64,000 nt of DNA, from the NCBI RefSeq assembly GCF_020509005.1, contig NC_063012.1:124001-188000 (forward strand). Direction: 5' to 3'. This DNA comes from Fulvia fulva. Its lineage: Eukaryota > Ascomycota > Dothideomycetes > Mycosphaerellales > Mycosphaerellaceae. Position 1 is the stretch's first letter; each line of letters begins with the position of its first letter. The notes beneath the pieces were generated by a model. That model saw nothing but the letters and a program-made list of their open reading frames with translations. It had not been told where the DNA came from and made no database searches. Shown here one piece after another: positions 9,966-20,279 of the stretch. The translations under genes and the position numbers were made by a program.

Positions 9966-12434
9966 GTCGATGTTGCGGCAGCATGATACGTCTTGTTGGT
10001 GTCAGAAGCTTATGCTTTACGGCGTCGGCTGAAGTGTCTGGCAAGCAGATATGTTGGCTTTGCATAATGTCTAATGCTTTGATAGTGTTCAAGAATGCAG
10101 CTGTACATATGTATCATCAAGAGATTCGAGAGGAGATCACTCTTCTCCTTCCTCTTGAAGCAGTACGTTTGCGCCGTATGTCAATGACGGTTCGCACGTG
10201 GGTGTTCACGCAGGATGCCACCTCCATCGTGGAGGCAAAATCTGATGAATCTTTTGAAAAACGGTGCCTTCGACCATTGTTCCTGGCTCAGTGGCTCAGT
10301 GGTATGGCCGCGCTTACGGCCACCGCTACTGCAAGATATCAACAAACAGGATCAACGCTGAATAGAGGCGTTTGTTCGCTTGCTGAAGGTGCCGCTTATC
10401 GCTGCTGGACCAAGGGCGATCGTTTTGCTCTTTTTGCTCACCAGTAATGCTCGGGCGCCTCAAGTATTGCACTGTGTCTTTTGCTCTGCCAATGTATGCA
10501 AGGCCATGAGACTGATCCTGGATCTGGAAACCCCACCTTTTGGCCAAGGTCATGGACATTTGATCACATCCCATCTGCGGGGCCTTGACTTGTGTGTAGA
10601 CGCACGATCTTGCTACCCTCGACAATGGTCCCTGGATGGGCTGGGCGGTGGTATGGTATGGAGATATATGGAGATGTACATACATTCTTGCCGTTGGAGA
10701 GGCTATATGGGATTTGGGCCTGTCAAGTGATGACACTTGCGGTGGCCGCAAGCTCGAGGCTTGATCTCTTGGATATAATAGGGGTGGTTGTTTTGCTTCT
10801 CATTTGGACATGTATATGGAGCATTAATGAAGTTTAATTTTTTTGCCGTTTGGTGGGAGAGCAGGAATCTCTGGACGATCAATGATCCATGACCACGAGT
10901 GTTGGTGATGTGCCATTCCCCAAAGCCAAGCTATATGTACGATCCCGTCCGAGTAGTACTTCGACGATCGCTCCTGGCTGCATGGCGTGGGTACACCACT
11001 TCATCCTGAATGGTGAAAAGTGTGTACTGCTAGGGGTCCTGAAAGTGGTGGTGATTCATCACTTAACATGTCCGTTGATCTACCATTTATATGAACGGCA
11101 ACATGTTTTGCACCCTCGACAATCGTCCCTGGTGAGATGGTGTAGATCATCTGCGATCTAGTGCCCTGGGCCATCCGCCCACCCGATGGGCATGCTCGTC
11201 GCGTGGCGCCCTCTCTGGCATGACCATCTCGCCAGGGGTGGGTTTCTTTCTGTTCTGCCTCGTGGAAGTGTTCAGATCATGCTGCAGCGTCTGGCTAAAT
11301 TGGTTTGGCCGTGGCAAGGTTCCCAAGTGAATCCATCCTAGCGCCCGTTGTCGAAGCTGATTTAGTTAGTTTTCGCAATACACCTATCCGCTACATAGCC
11401 TCCATAACTTTATCCAAGGCACTCGAGCCTGCATGGTCCTGAGGACGACGCCTCATCAGCACCATACTCCAAAGCACACCTCGCTAAGACCGCAGCTGGT
11501 CGTTCAGTCGCCTGCATTACCTTCTTGGGTCGACCGCATCCTCCTCTGCCACGCTGCCTTGGGGAACTTCATCAACGAAAAAGAAAGTTCCCATCACACA
11601 AAAACCGATCCGCATTCACCACCCCTCCCTGTCCTGGCTCTGACAACGCCTCCACCTCCTGCCCATCCGCCATCCCCAACTGCACAACACCTCTGTACTC
11701 ATGCTAATGATGAAATCCATAGTATTCGCAAAAGTACACATCCCTCCAGCTCACAAACGGCATCGCCACAACTTGCCAGTAAACATACTTTGAGCCATCA
11801 CATCCACGTGACATCGCTCCATTACTCTGTGCCCTAGCCACCAGCACAGCCTTAAGCTGCCTGAGACGCATGCGTGTGGCGTTGGGAGGGATCCAAATAC
11901 TTGAGCGGATAGTGTTGGTTGTTAGGGCTAGATTTCTAGAACGGGTTGTGTCGACACCGTCTGTCGAGGACTTGGAAAATGTGTGGCTAGACTCGATCGA
12001 ACTAGAGACGTCCTCGCCTTTGGGCAGAGATTCGTCCAACAAGGTATCGCGAAGTGCGAACGGGTCATTAGCCTGATCTCTGGGATTCTTGGCGGGAGAG
12101 GGACCTCATAAGCTCCACAACACTGAGTCTGACTTTCGGGGGAGCCCTCGAGGTTCGTCGTAGTGAAGGTCTCTGACCGCGTGCTCTCACTGCTGGTGGG
12201 CGGGGACCAGTCCCCCGGGGTTATTGTTGTTCTGGCGTAGAGATAATGAGTTGTACCGGAGAACGTTGGCAAAGAGCAGATTCGCTATGTGCACCATAGT
12301 GGACCCAAGCGTGAAAGCAGCTACGATGCCCGTAGGCGGAGAGCAGGTCCGATCAGAGCTCCACAGGCTGGTCGAGTCGGACAGTGTATGCTCTGTGCTT
12401 GAAAGCGGTGTTGCTGCCAGGTGAAATGCTTGAC
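9966..12434. other. Gene-poor region
   Basis: No gene is supported in 2.5 kb. It contains the four-copy degenerate repeat described separately at 10266-11132. On the minus strand between about 11700 and 12420 there are protein-like but frame-broken stretches next to the HET gene. They could be a remnant of a neighbouring gene, but no domain is recognisable. Confidence 0.55.
10266..11132 (-). repeat. Four dispersed copies of a 21-bp coding-like motif (PGTIVEG)
   Basis: Copies lie at 10266-10286, 10615-10635, 10957-10977 and 11112-11132. On the minus strand they read PGTMVEG, PGTIVEG, PGAIVEV and PGTIVEG. CCA and GTC codons are invariant, and nearly all differences fall at third codon positions, as expected for sequence once under protein-level selection. 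The four frames are not joined by one long open frame and stops lie nearby. They are therefore either relics or short exons of an unrecognised gene. Confidence 0.5.
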
Positions 12435-14033
12435 CTAAGACTCGGTGCGTGGACGTTCCGCTATCAACAGGTCGACACACGTACACGATCCTTTCTCGCC
12501 CCGCGGGTCACATAGGCAGGCCAAGAGTGGTTCGTCGTCGGGCGATATCAACCCTTGCTGAGCGCTGCACCGTACGAGGACATCGCCGTCTTGAGTCCCT
12601 CGCGGTGATGCAAACACCTGCTTCAATGTCCTAGTTTCCTTGTCCGTGGTGATGCAGACTGGCCCACTGTGCTCGGGTGCAGTGGTGTTGATGTCGGCAA
12701 CAAACTCATCATTAGAAGAAAAGACCGTGCCGTCTGTGATGCCTGGTTGCTTGCAGCAACGGCAGTACGGATACTCTGCCTTGTCGACAAAGGACTGGCT
12801 GTCGCCGCCGTTGATGTAATCTTGGCTGCTAGCATAAATCCTGCCGCCGTTATTAGAGCATACCTCGTGGCATGCGAAAGAGGATATTCCAACCAGTACC
12901 TGGCGTGGGTCAAAATGGCTGGAGCGACTTGTGATCACCGACGCGATATCTTGTCTCATAATGCCCGAGTGAGACCCCGGTAGGAAGTCACTATCATGCG
13001 CACGATAGTGACGCTGATTGAGGAAAGCAGCCACGGGTGTGCGGATGCTATTCCCCATTTTCGTAAGATCGACTGTAGCCACAGAGGGATCAGACTGCGC
13101 AGATTGGTGGTACTCATCTTTGTCGAAGTCTTCGAGAAGGCGGCTGTAGACGCTGACGTAGTCTGTAAGGACCTGCAATAAAGGCTTCATGTAGTCGACC
13201 GGAATCCTGACCCTTGCCTCGATCGGTACTAGAGACAAGAGCCCGTAAATTTTATCCTGTACAAATGTGCATTGCCAATCTGCGTAACGCAAGATAGCAT
13301 CTGCGATGCTAAACACCCGCCGATCCTGAGTCAAACGGCGCAACGTCGTTTGTGCGGCTGTCAAGACTTTGGAGGCGCGAGTATAGTCATTGGAGAAGTC
13401 GAGCAGAGCTCGGACATCCTTTGATAAGTCGCCGATCGCCTTACACTGGAGCTGCACGGCGTTGATGAGACTATGCCACTTAACAGTGCTGTCACCACAA
13501 AAGACCTGCAACGACTTTGCGAGCAGAAACTCCTGGACTGTCCATAATCGCCGGAAGTATGTTCGGCCTGCCACATTGCATAAAAGGTCGAGTATACTGT
13601 CTGGACTCTTTCTGTCAAACCCGGGCTGTAGTAAATCTGAATCTGAATCACCTAAGCATATCGCAACCTTCCTAGCTTGTGCGTAGACGATATTCATCAT
13701 ACCGACTTGAAGCACCTTCTCGTCATGACTGCTGTGCTTGATGCAAATAGAGTCAATCCAGTACCATTGGCAAACGTTGTGCAAACGCATCTGCCACAAT
13801 GCAAGCCAGCAATTGTAGCCCACCGTAGTTGGTACTCCGTCCACTAAAATAATCTTATTCTGCTTTGTAGACTGCCAGGTATACGATATCGCGACATGTT
13901 GACCAGCTACATCGCCGGTGGCGTGCATGGAGAGTGAGCAGCTTAGCCCCTCGCCATTGTGAGTGCGGGAATGCACAACACTCAAAAGTTGTGTCTGTCT
14001 CCGAGCGTCTCTCAGCACTGAACGTCCTGCAAG
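12435..14033 (-). CDS. HET-domain (heterokaryon incompatibility) protein, start unresolved
   Basis: A continuous open frame of more than 520 codons encodes a HET domain: the opening QLLSV and LSCSL segments, then HVAISYTWQ, CQWYWIDSICIKH and the block ending RKVAICLGDSDSD, followed by a LWTVQEFLLA-type segment. HET-domain proteins of filamentous ascomycetes trigger cell death when incompatible hyphae fuse, but most family members are uncharacterised. The frame has no ATG before the conserved domain: the first in-frame candidate upstream is GTG at 14018. A short 5' exon beyond an intron is therefore likely, with possible acceptors near 14035. Otherwise the gene has lost its start. The C-terminal half has Cys-rich patches (YCRCCKQPG, LACLCDPRG) without a recognised domain. 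Confidence 0.75.
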   Translation of the reverse strand, partial: LAGRSVLRDARRQTQLLSVVHSRTHNGEGLSCSLSMHATGDVAGQHVAISYTWQSTKQNKIILVDGVPTTVGYNCWLALWQMRLHNVCQWYWIDSICIKHSSHDEKVLQVGMMNIVYAQARKVAICLGDSDSDLLQPGFDRKSPDSILDLLCNVAGRTYFRRLWTVQEFLLAKSLQVFCGDSTVKWHSLINAVQLQCKAIGDLSKDVRALLDFSNDYTRASKVLTAAQTTLRRLTQDRRVFSIADAILRYADWQCTFVQDKIYGLLSLVPIEARVRIPVDYMKPLLQVLTDYVSVYSRLLEDFDKDEYHQSAQSDPSVATVDLTKMGNSIRTPVAAFLNQRHYRAHDSDFLPGSHSGIMRQDIASVITSRSSHFDPRQVLVGISSFACHEVCSNNGGRIYASSQDYINGGDSQSFVDKAEYPYCRCCKQPGITDGTVFSSNDEFVADINTTAPEHSGPVCITTDKETRTLKQVFASPRGTQDGDVLVRCSAQQGLISPDDEPLLACLCDPRGEKGSCTCVDLLIAERPRTES

Positions 14034-14575
14034 CTTCGGTATTGTCAGTGGCAGCCGTGTGGGTCATCTAGCGGTCCTGGTGTTACTGAGTTGTGGTGCA
14101 AGTCGTGAGGTGTCTGGTGTACTACCGGGCACTGCGGTCGCACCGAACGGGAACGAAAGGTCAAGCATGTTGCAGCTGAATGCTTGTCACTGCGAGGTTC
14201 GATGCTTGACATCGCCTGAGGAGAAGTTATGAGCTGAGCATGCAGGTGCTTATGCATATTCCTGCAACGCCCCACCCAAAGGGCAAAATACGTGCATTGC
14301 CCTATGCCGAATAAGGAATGAGGTCTTTCTGTGTACGATATCGAGGTTTCGTCTCAGCTCGTCAACAGTCCCTGTCGGAACTTTGACGGTGTTCTTACCT
14401 CTTGTACTTTCGACCGAGGCCAAATGCACAACACTCAAGTCGAAGGGCTGAAACGGTGGATGGAGATGTGCTGTGGGATAGTTCTACCGCTTCAACTGTT
14501 TCTTTGCCATCAAGGCCACGCGCACTGAAAGCTGTCGACAGCCTCTGTTGGGTGTGCCTGATTACTAAAATGTCA
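14034..14575. other. Intergenic region
   Basis: It may contain the missing 5' exon of the HET gene on the minus strand. No other feature is recognised. Confidence 0.5.
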
Positions 14576-15639
14576 TCATTTGGAGCGACCTCCGCCGATG
14601 TCCTGACCGAGCTGAAAACCGTTAGCACATAGCGACTCCATGAAATTACGAGCACTTACTCTGTACCCTCCGATCTTCTCCCACTCCACCTTCTGCCTCG
14701 TCACCGGCAACTGTCTCCTCAAGCCCTTGAAGCTTCCCTCCGCCAACTGTCCAAATCCTCTATTCAGCTCTTCCTGAAACATATTCTCCGCCTTCGCAAT
14801 CTCTCTCACAACACTGTCCGCAGCACCGCTCGTGTCGACCTCGATCTTCTTGCTCGTGCTCATTCTCACATTGCCATCCTCATAGTAGTGAACATCCGCC
14901 TTGACTGTGCCCGACAGCGCGTTGGAAGACGGATCAAGAATGTATGTGCTGCGCCAGCGGCCGTTCCAGAAGTTCTGTGGGCTGTATTTGTTTGCGACGA
15001 GGATCAGGGCGATGCCTGAGTCGGTTAGGTAGACGCCGATTGTGGAGGAGGGGAAGTGCTCGGTGCTGAAGGTGGAGAAGGACTTGATGAGTGAGCGGAC
15101 GAGGTCGGAGTGCTGGCCTTCGAGCGGGTGTTGTTGGGTGTTCGAGGCTTTCTGGGAAGTGTTAGTGCGCTCTTGACGTGCTGGTCATGGTTGGCATACT
15201 TGTGCTGCGTGGTCGACCTCGAAGGATGTCTGGGATGCGGTGTCAAAGTAGCGGTTGCCGCCCAGTGAGTTGTACTGGCTGATGAGCGTCTGCCATAAAA
15301 TCAGCCTTACGTTTCCCACTATACGCTGTCGCCATGTCTCACGCTCTCGCTGCTGCCTGGCAGCTTCACCGTCGTGTACTGCTCTTCATTGTACTGCTTG
15401 AATGCCGGCTCGAGCGACGAGAGGAGGGCCGGCTGGTTGCTCGCTAGCGCTTTGATGTCTGTCGTACTGTTAAGCAGGCGATCGATCGGTCAGTTGGGTC
15501 TATGGCGTACCATTCACCACAGAGGAGAGCTGCGATTGTCAGCCCGTTTCATGTTCACATCAGGTAGGCAGTGCCTACCGACCTCTCCTGGTGGTGCCGA
15601 CTGAATGAACGAGGCAACAGTCGCCTCCTTAGATCCCAT
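14576..15639 (-). CDS. CAP1: F-actin-capping protein subunit alpha
   Basis: The alpha subunit pairs with the beta subunit to cap barbed ends of actin filaments, mainly in cortical patches. Six exons: 15639-15583, a 19-nt microexon 15529-15511, 15458-15343, 15289-15200, 15151-14660 and 14611-14576, giving 269 residues, close to the family norm. The microexon supplies the missing residues in PPGELSSVVNDIKAL, matching the usual PPGELxxVxxDIKxL. Strong family blocks follow: NEEQYTTVKLPG, LVANKYSPQNFWNGRWRS, VDVHYYEDGNVR-like, EELNRGF and FKGLRRQLPVTRQKVEWEK. The terminal exon encodes LGQDIGGGRSK, the typical end. All introns are 48-53 bp and consistent in phase. Confidence 0.93.
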
Positions 15640-16162
15640 TGTGACGGCTGTGATTTCGTTCTTTTGTGCTTGCGGTCGGTCGAGGTGGGAGCATGTATAT
15701 GGAGGGTACAGGTAGGTCGCAGCATTGGAAGTCGGCCACATGTCGGAAGAAAGATTGCCCACATCCGAGGCCCCACCTTTCACAGTTTCAGCCTGGGTAT
15801 GCATGCAACTACCTGTGTCCGGGGGTGCTGTTGCTCTCCTCTTCGAAGCTCATCTCTTCCTCTTCATCGATCGGAACTAACACCGACATACCACGAGGCG
15901 GATGATAAGTCCATACCGTAGCAGCGCTTCCACTCACGCCTCCGGACATACCACAACAGCATACGCTATCGGCGCAGTTCTTGTGAGGGCGACTCGCCAG
16001 CGGCGGCGGTCATCGCGGTCACTGGGGGAACTACATCCATATCACGGAATATGGTCTACGTGTATCATTGATGGTGGTGTGTAGGATCTACCTTTATCTT
16101 GCCTTCAGCTCCAAGCCAGATCAACTAAACTCAGAGCCCCCCAACAACCTTCCACCACGCCT
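15640..16162. other. Intergenic region
   Basis: Upstream sequence of the capping-protein gene and downstream sequence of the amino-acid permease. Nothing specific recognised. Confidence 0.5.
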
Positions 16163-17693
16163 CTAAGTAGAGTTACTGTTATCAGCACAACTCCAAGGAC
16201 TCGTCCGACTCTCCGAATCCACAATCCCCAGCACAGCACCATAAGTACCCGCAATGGTGATGAAAGTACCCCCAATAATCATGAACAGACTGAACGCGCA
16301 GCCAGCCCACCACTTCCAACTCCGGTCCGTCCTCTTGAAGTTGTCATACATCCACATAAGCCCCGTCGGCTGGAAGCACGTCACCGTAGCCAGCAGCGCA
16401 CCAACCAGCGACAGAAGCTGGTCGAAGACTGGAATTCCGGATCCGACAATGTACGCCACCACGGTGATGGTCAGAGTGCAGCCCAACCACGCGAACCAAT
16501 GCGTTGGCGTGTTGGAGGTCAAGTGTTCGGTGCCACGCATGAAGCGCATGAAGATCGTCTTCGCAGGCATGTGCACGAACAACATGCAACTCGCCGTAAG
16601 ACCCGGGAGGGCAATACCGTAGCAGATCTTCTTCATGAGCTGTCCAGCGGATCCGAGAGCTGGAGACGCGACGTACGAGCCGCAGTAGTAGTACACGACA
16701 ATACCGATAATCAGGTACACCAGCGTAACAGCTCCTTGCGCGGTACAAAGCGACCGGGTGTAATGCTTCGGATTCCTCATCTCAGCATGACACGCGAAGA
16801 AAGCCGGCAAGCACGAAAACGCGAACACAATCGTTGACACGGCGGAGATCCCCTCTGCGAAGGTTGGCGCTCCAACGATCTTGTAATCGGAGACGTACGG
16901 GCCCGTCTGTGATGCTTCCGCAGGTCGGTCCTGGACTCCAGTGGCGATGGTAAGCGTGAAGATGGCCGTCAAGATTCCAGCGACGCCAGCCCATGCGATG
17001 AAGGAGACTTTTCCGAGAGTCTGGATACTGCCGAAGAGCAAGCCGATCAAGGCCGCGACGACGACGAAGATGGCAGTGCATGCGCCGTGCTCGGAGAGGG
17101 AGTTGAAGGCGATGGAGATACTCAGCATGGCGGATGCAGCCAGGAAGGTGAAGTCTAGGCTCACAAGTCAGTCGCGCGATCAAAAGCAATCTCAACATCT
17201 GCATGGATCTGCAACTTACGAAGGACAAAAGCCCAGAAGAAGAACTCGCGCCCGACCCTCCCAGCAACCATGCGACCAACATCATCGATTCCATACACAT
17301 GCGGATGGTTAATTTTGAACTTGCCCACCATCCACGCAGCCCACGTCGTCATGAACGCAATCACCAGAATAATAATCACACCAGGGACCATACCCAGAAC
17401 ATCGAAAGCGCCAGGGATTCCAAGCACACCGAGGCCAACTTGTGTCTTGAACATGAGAATTGCAGAACCCGCCCAGCCGACCTGCCACGACGTCAGCGAT
17501 CATTTTTCCTCGTCACGACTTCGCAGGACGATATACTGACATCCTTATAATTCGGCCCATCCTCATTGATTTCTCCAAAGACAGCATCATGCTGCCCGCC
17601 CACAGGCTTAATCACCTCAACATCACCCATATCGCTCGTCGGCACAGGCGCCAGCTGATCATCCTCCTGCTGCTTCTTCTTCTCTCCGAACAT
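16163..17693 (-). CDS. Neutral amino-acid permease, AAAP family (Mtr type)
   Basis: Exons 17693-17541, 17481-17220 and 17154-16163 give 468 residues. The N-terminus is a hydrophilic cytosolic tail with an acidic NYKDVGWAGSAILMFKTQVGLGVLG junction; the splice creates GW-x-SA leading into the first helix. The GLGVLGIPGAFDVLG motif and about eleven hydrophobic helices follow, with HGACTAIFVVVAA and a conserved pair of residues in the ACHAEMRNPKHYT loop. This architecture matches the Neurospora MTR neutral and aromatic amino-acid transporter and its Pezizomycotina relatives. Those are proton symporters at the plasma membrane. Substrate range cannot be read from sequence. The intron-2 acceptor is taken as CCTAG at 17155-17159 because it alone keeps the frame. 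Confidence 0.9.
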
Positions 17694-20279
17694 AGCTCGT
17701 ACCGTGCCGTGCCGTGACGTGTCGTGAAGAGTTCGATGGGGTAACAGAAATGTAGAGCAAGGGCAGAAAGAACGTGCAGTGCGAGCGCAAAAGTCTAATA
17801 TTTCAAGAATGTGGAGAATCAACCAACACAGACACACTCCCTTGAGCGCCTTGAGGACAATAATGCTGACAAGCTCGCAACCTGTGTCGCGCTTGGGTCC
17901 CTCGGTGTCGACTGTGATGGAATCTGTTACGCGAGAAATTTTGCGATAGCCCATGGGGTAGACCTTCCCAATCTTGGTTGACGCACGGCTACCGACGGGA
18001 GAAGAATATGGTATGGGGTTGGGAGACTGCTCCAGAGACATGGGTCCTGCGCTGCAGCACTTTACCTACCGGTGTGTTGTTGGACCCCTTTGCACAGTGC
18101 ATAGTTGGGAGCTTGGCAGGGCAGGACATCCTTCTTCTGGATGCTGGGTCGTTTGCAATTGGGGTTTATAGTTTGGGATTGCGTTGATGCAGTGGACGGG
18201 AGGGTCTGGAGAACGACCGACGGAAGCAGGTGTGAATTTCTGAGTGGAGCCCTGCCGGCCGGGAAGGGAAGTGTGTTCTAAATTCTCGCAATTGAGTGTG
18301 GTTCGTTGTCATAACGGATTCCGAGCATCATCCGCGGATCCCGAGCACATGGCAGGCCAGTCCGGCGGGTCGCTTCTGTCAAAGAAAGAAGTCACCGTGT
18401 GTCTTGCCGCCGGATAGCGATAACATCTACAGTGTACAGTCAACGCCAAGTGATATCCAGTGCAGTTCAACAAGTGGTGCGACAGAATGTGGAGTGGTTT
18501 GCAGCCGTTCGCGTTGGCTTCGAACGATGCCCAAATGTCTGCCGATTGTAAGCGCTCTTCCACAAAATCATTGTCGCTGGCCGGTAAAAGACGGCGTGGA
18601 ATCTCTCGGATGCTGCTGCTGCTGCTCGATCATTGTCGCACGCGATACTGCTTCCAAGGACGATGGAATGGCCTTGGCTGGTGGACGACTCTGGGGCACC
18701 GCGATGTGCCCATGATCCGTGAGACCTCGCCGAGGTTGGCAAGATGGCTGTGCCACTCCGATATACACCGCCATTGGAAATCGATCACTGCACGCATAAT
18801 CATACATTTGGCGGCGCTTCACTTGCGACTTCGAGTGTCGCTTTGGGCGGTATGCTTATCTCTCAGATAGGTCTGACAGCCGACTTGATCCCATTAACAT
18901 CCCAAGGCGCCATATTGCGACATGATGTAAGGCGCCTGGTAGCAACAGGCTTGCTCATGCTGCGTACTGCTCGTGGATCTCAGGAATGGCTCTGAGTTGT
19001 CCCTCATTGCTCTTGCTGATCTGGCCAGGCCAAGTTGAGTGCTGCTTCGGGACTCGTAATTACTGGGCACGGGATTGTTCCTAAAGTCGCTGGAGTGATA
19101 AGAAGCATCGGGGCTCAATCGTACGTCGCACGCATGCGGGAGCTGATCATAGAAGCTGTGCAGCAGACCGTCGCGGTACATGAGGTGGGCCAGCGCGATG
19201 CTACCTGTGCTATGTGATCGAGGAATGGCCGCGTGGGCATCGGCATCTTGGTTCGGGTGTTTGACACTGGCCGGTGCTATGTCTCGACAATAATAGAGGA
19301 GATGCACCGTTAATGTCGCACTTTTTCCACCTTGAATGACAGTGTGTCGTTCCTGGTCGGTCGTCACAACAAGCATGCGGAATGCTGGACAAGCCTGCAG
19401 CCACGTGCCTGTTGTCCCTGCGGTTCGGTTCGTGTTTCGAGGCAACGGTATGCCGCAGAGCCTCATCGGCGCTTGTACGGCGTTGCGTGGTCAGCAAGGG
19501 GAAGATGTTGGGAAACCAGCAAGCCACCAAATCTTATGCGACCATTCATAGTTCATACTACTACACGGACCAGGTACGCCCGTATCAAAAGGAGCGAATC
19601 CCGAGACTCGTGTTGAGAGGAACAGCCACCAAGTCGGCAAGTCGGCAGTTGTGCACCAAGCTCATCAGCAAGCAAGGGACTTCTGTGGCCACTGGAAACA
19701 ATGCAGAACTCAATCTGGTGCACCATCAGACCCTTTGTCCATACAGATCACTTCATTCACACTCGCCACGGAAAGATCTCCTCAAAGCAGGCGCCGAGGC
19801 AGCCATTGTATCCGCCTGCAATATGCAAAAAGTCGGTATCGGTCGCAATTCTTGACCTTGCACCGACATGTGCATTACATCATTGCAGCCACAACAAGCG
19901 TTATGCAGCGGTTGTGCAGATGCGGGCGGCACATCAACCGACCTAGCGTCATGTCCCAATGTGAGGTGTGGCCGAGGTCAAACGATCGTCATGGCTACGG
20001 GACCTCGTGGCAAGGAACGGAGTTTGCATACGACCGTTGGGCTTGCGTCGAAACTTCTTCCATGGTGCATCACTTTGTGTGAAGATAATCCTACAGCCTC
20101 CTTCCAGCAGTTCAGGGCTTGACGACTTGACGAACGTGACGATATATTCTGGTTGCCGAGTCAACTCCGGAGCACTTTACTTGTGACTGGAAAGCATCCA
20201 CCTGAATAATCTGGACAAACACGAAGAAAGAGTCCCTCACTACCAAGGCTCGCGACACACCCACAGATCGGGTCACAAC
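17694..20279. other. 2.6 kb without a supported gene
   Basis: Several overlapping frames under 190 codons exist on both strands, but none shows a domain, signal peptide or convincing splice pattern. The right end must hold the promoter of the MFS transporter gene. Confidence 0.55.

Noticed and set aside
11704..12486. Possible gene on the minus strand beside the HET gene
   Set aside because: Protein-like pieces occur in three frames but no domain, start or consistent splice model could be found.
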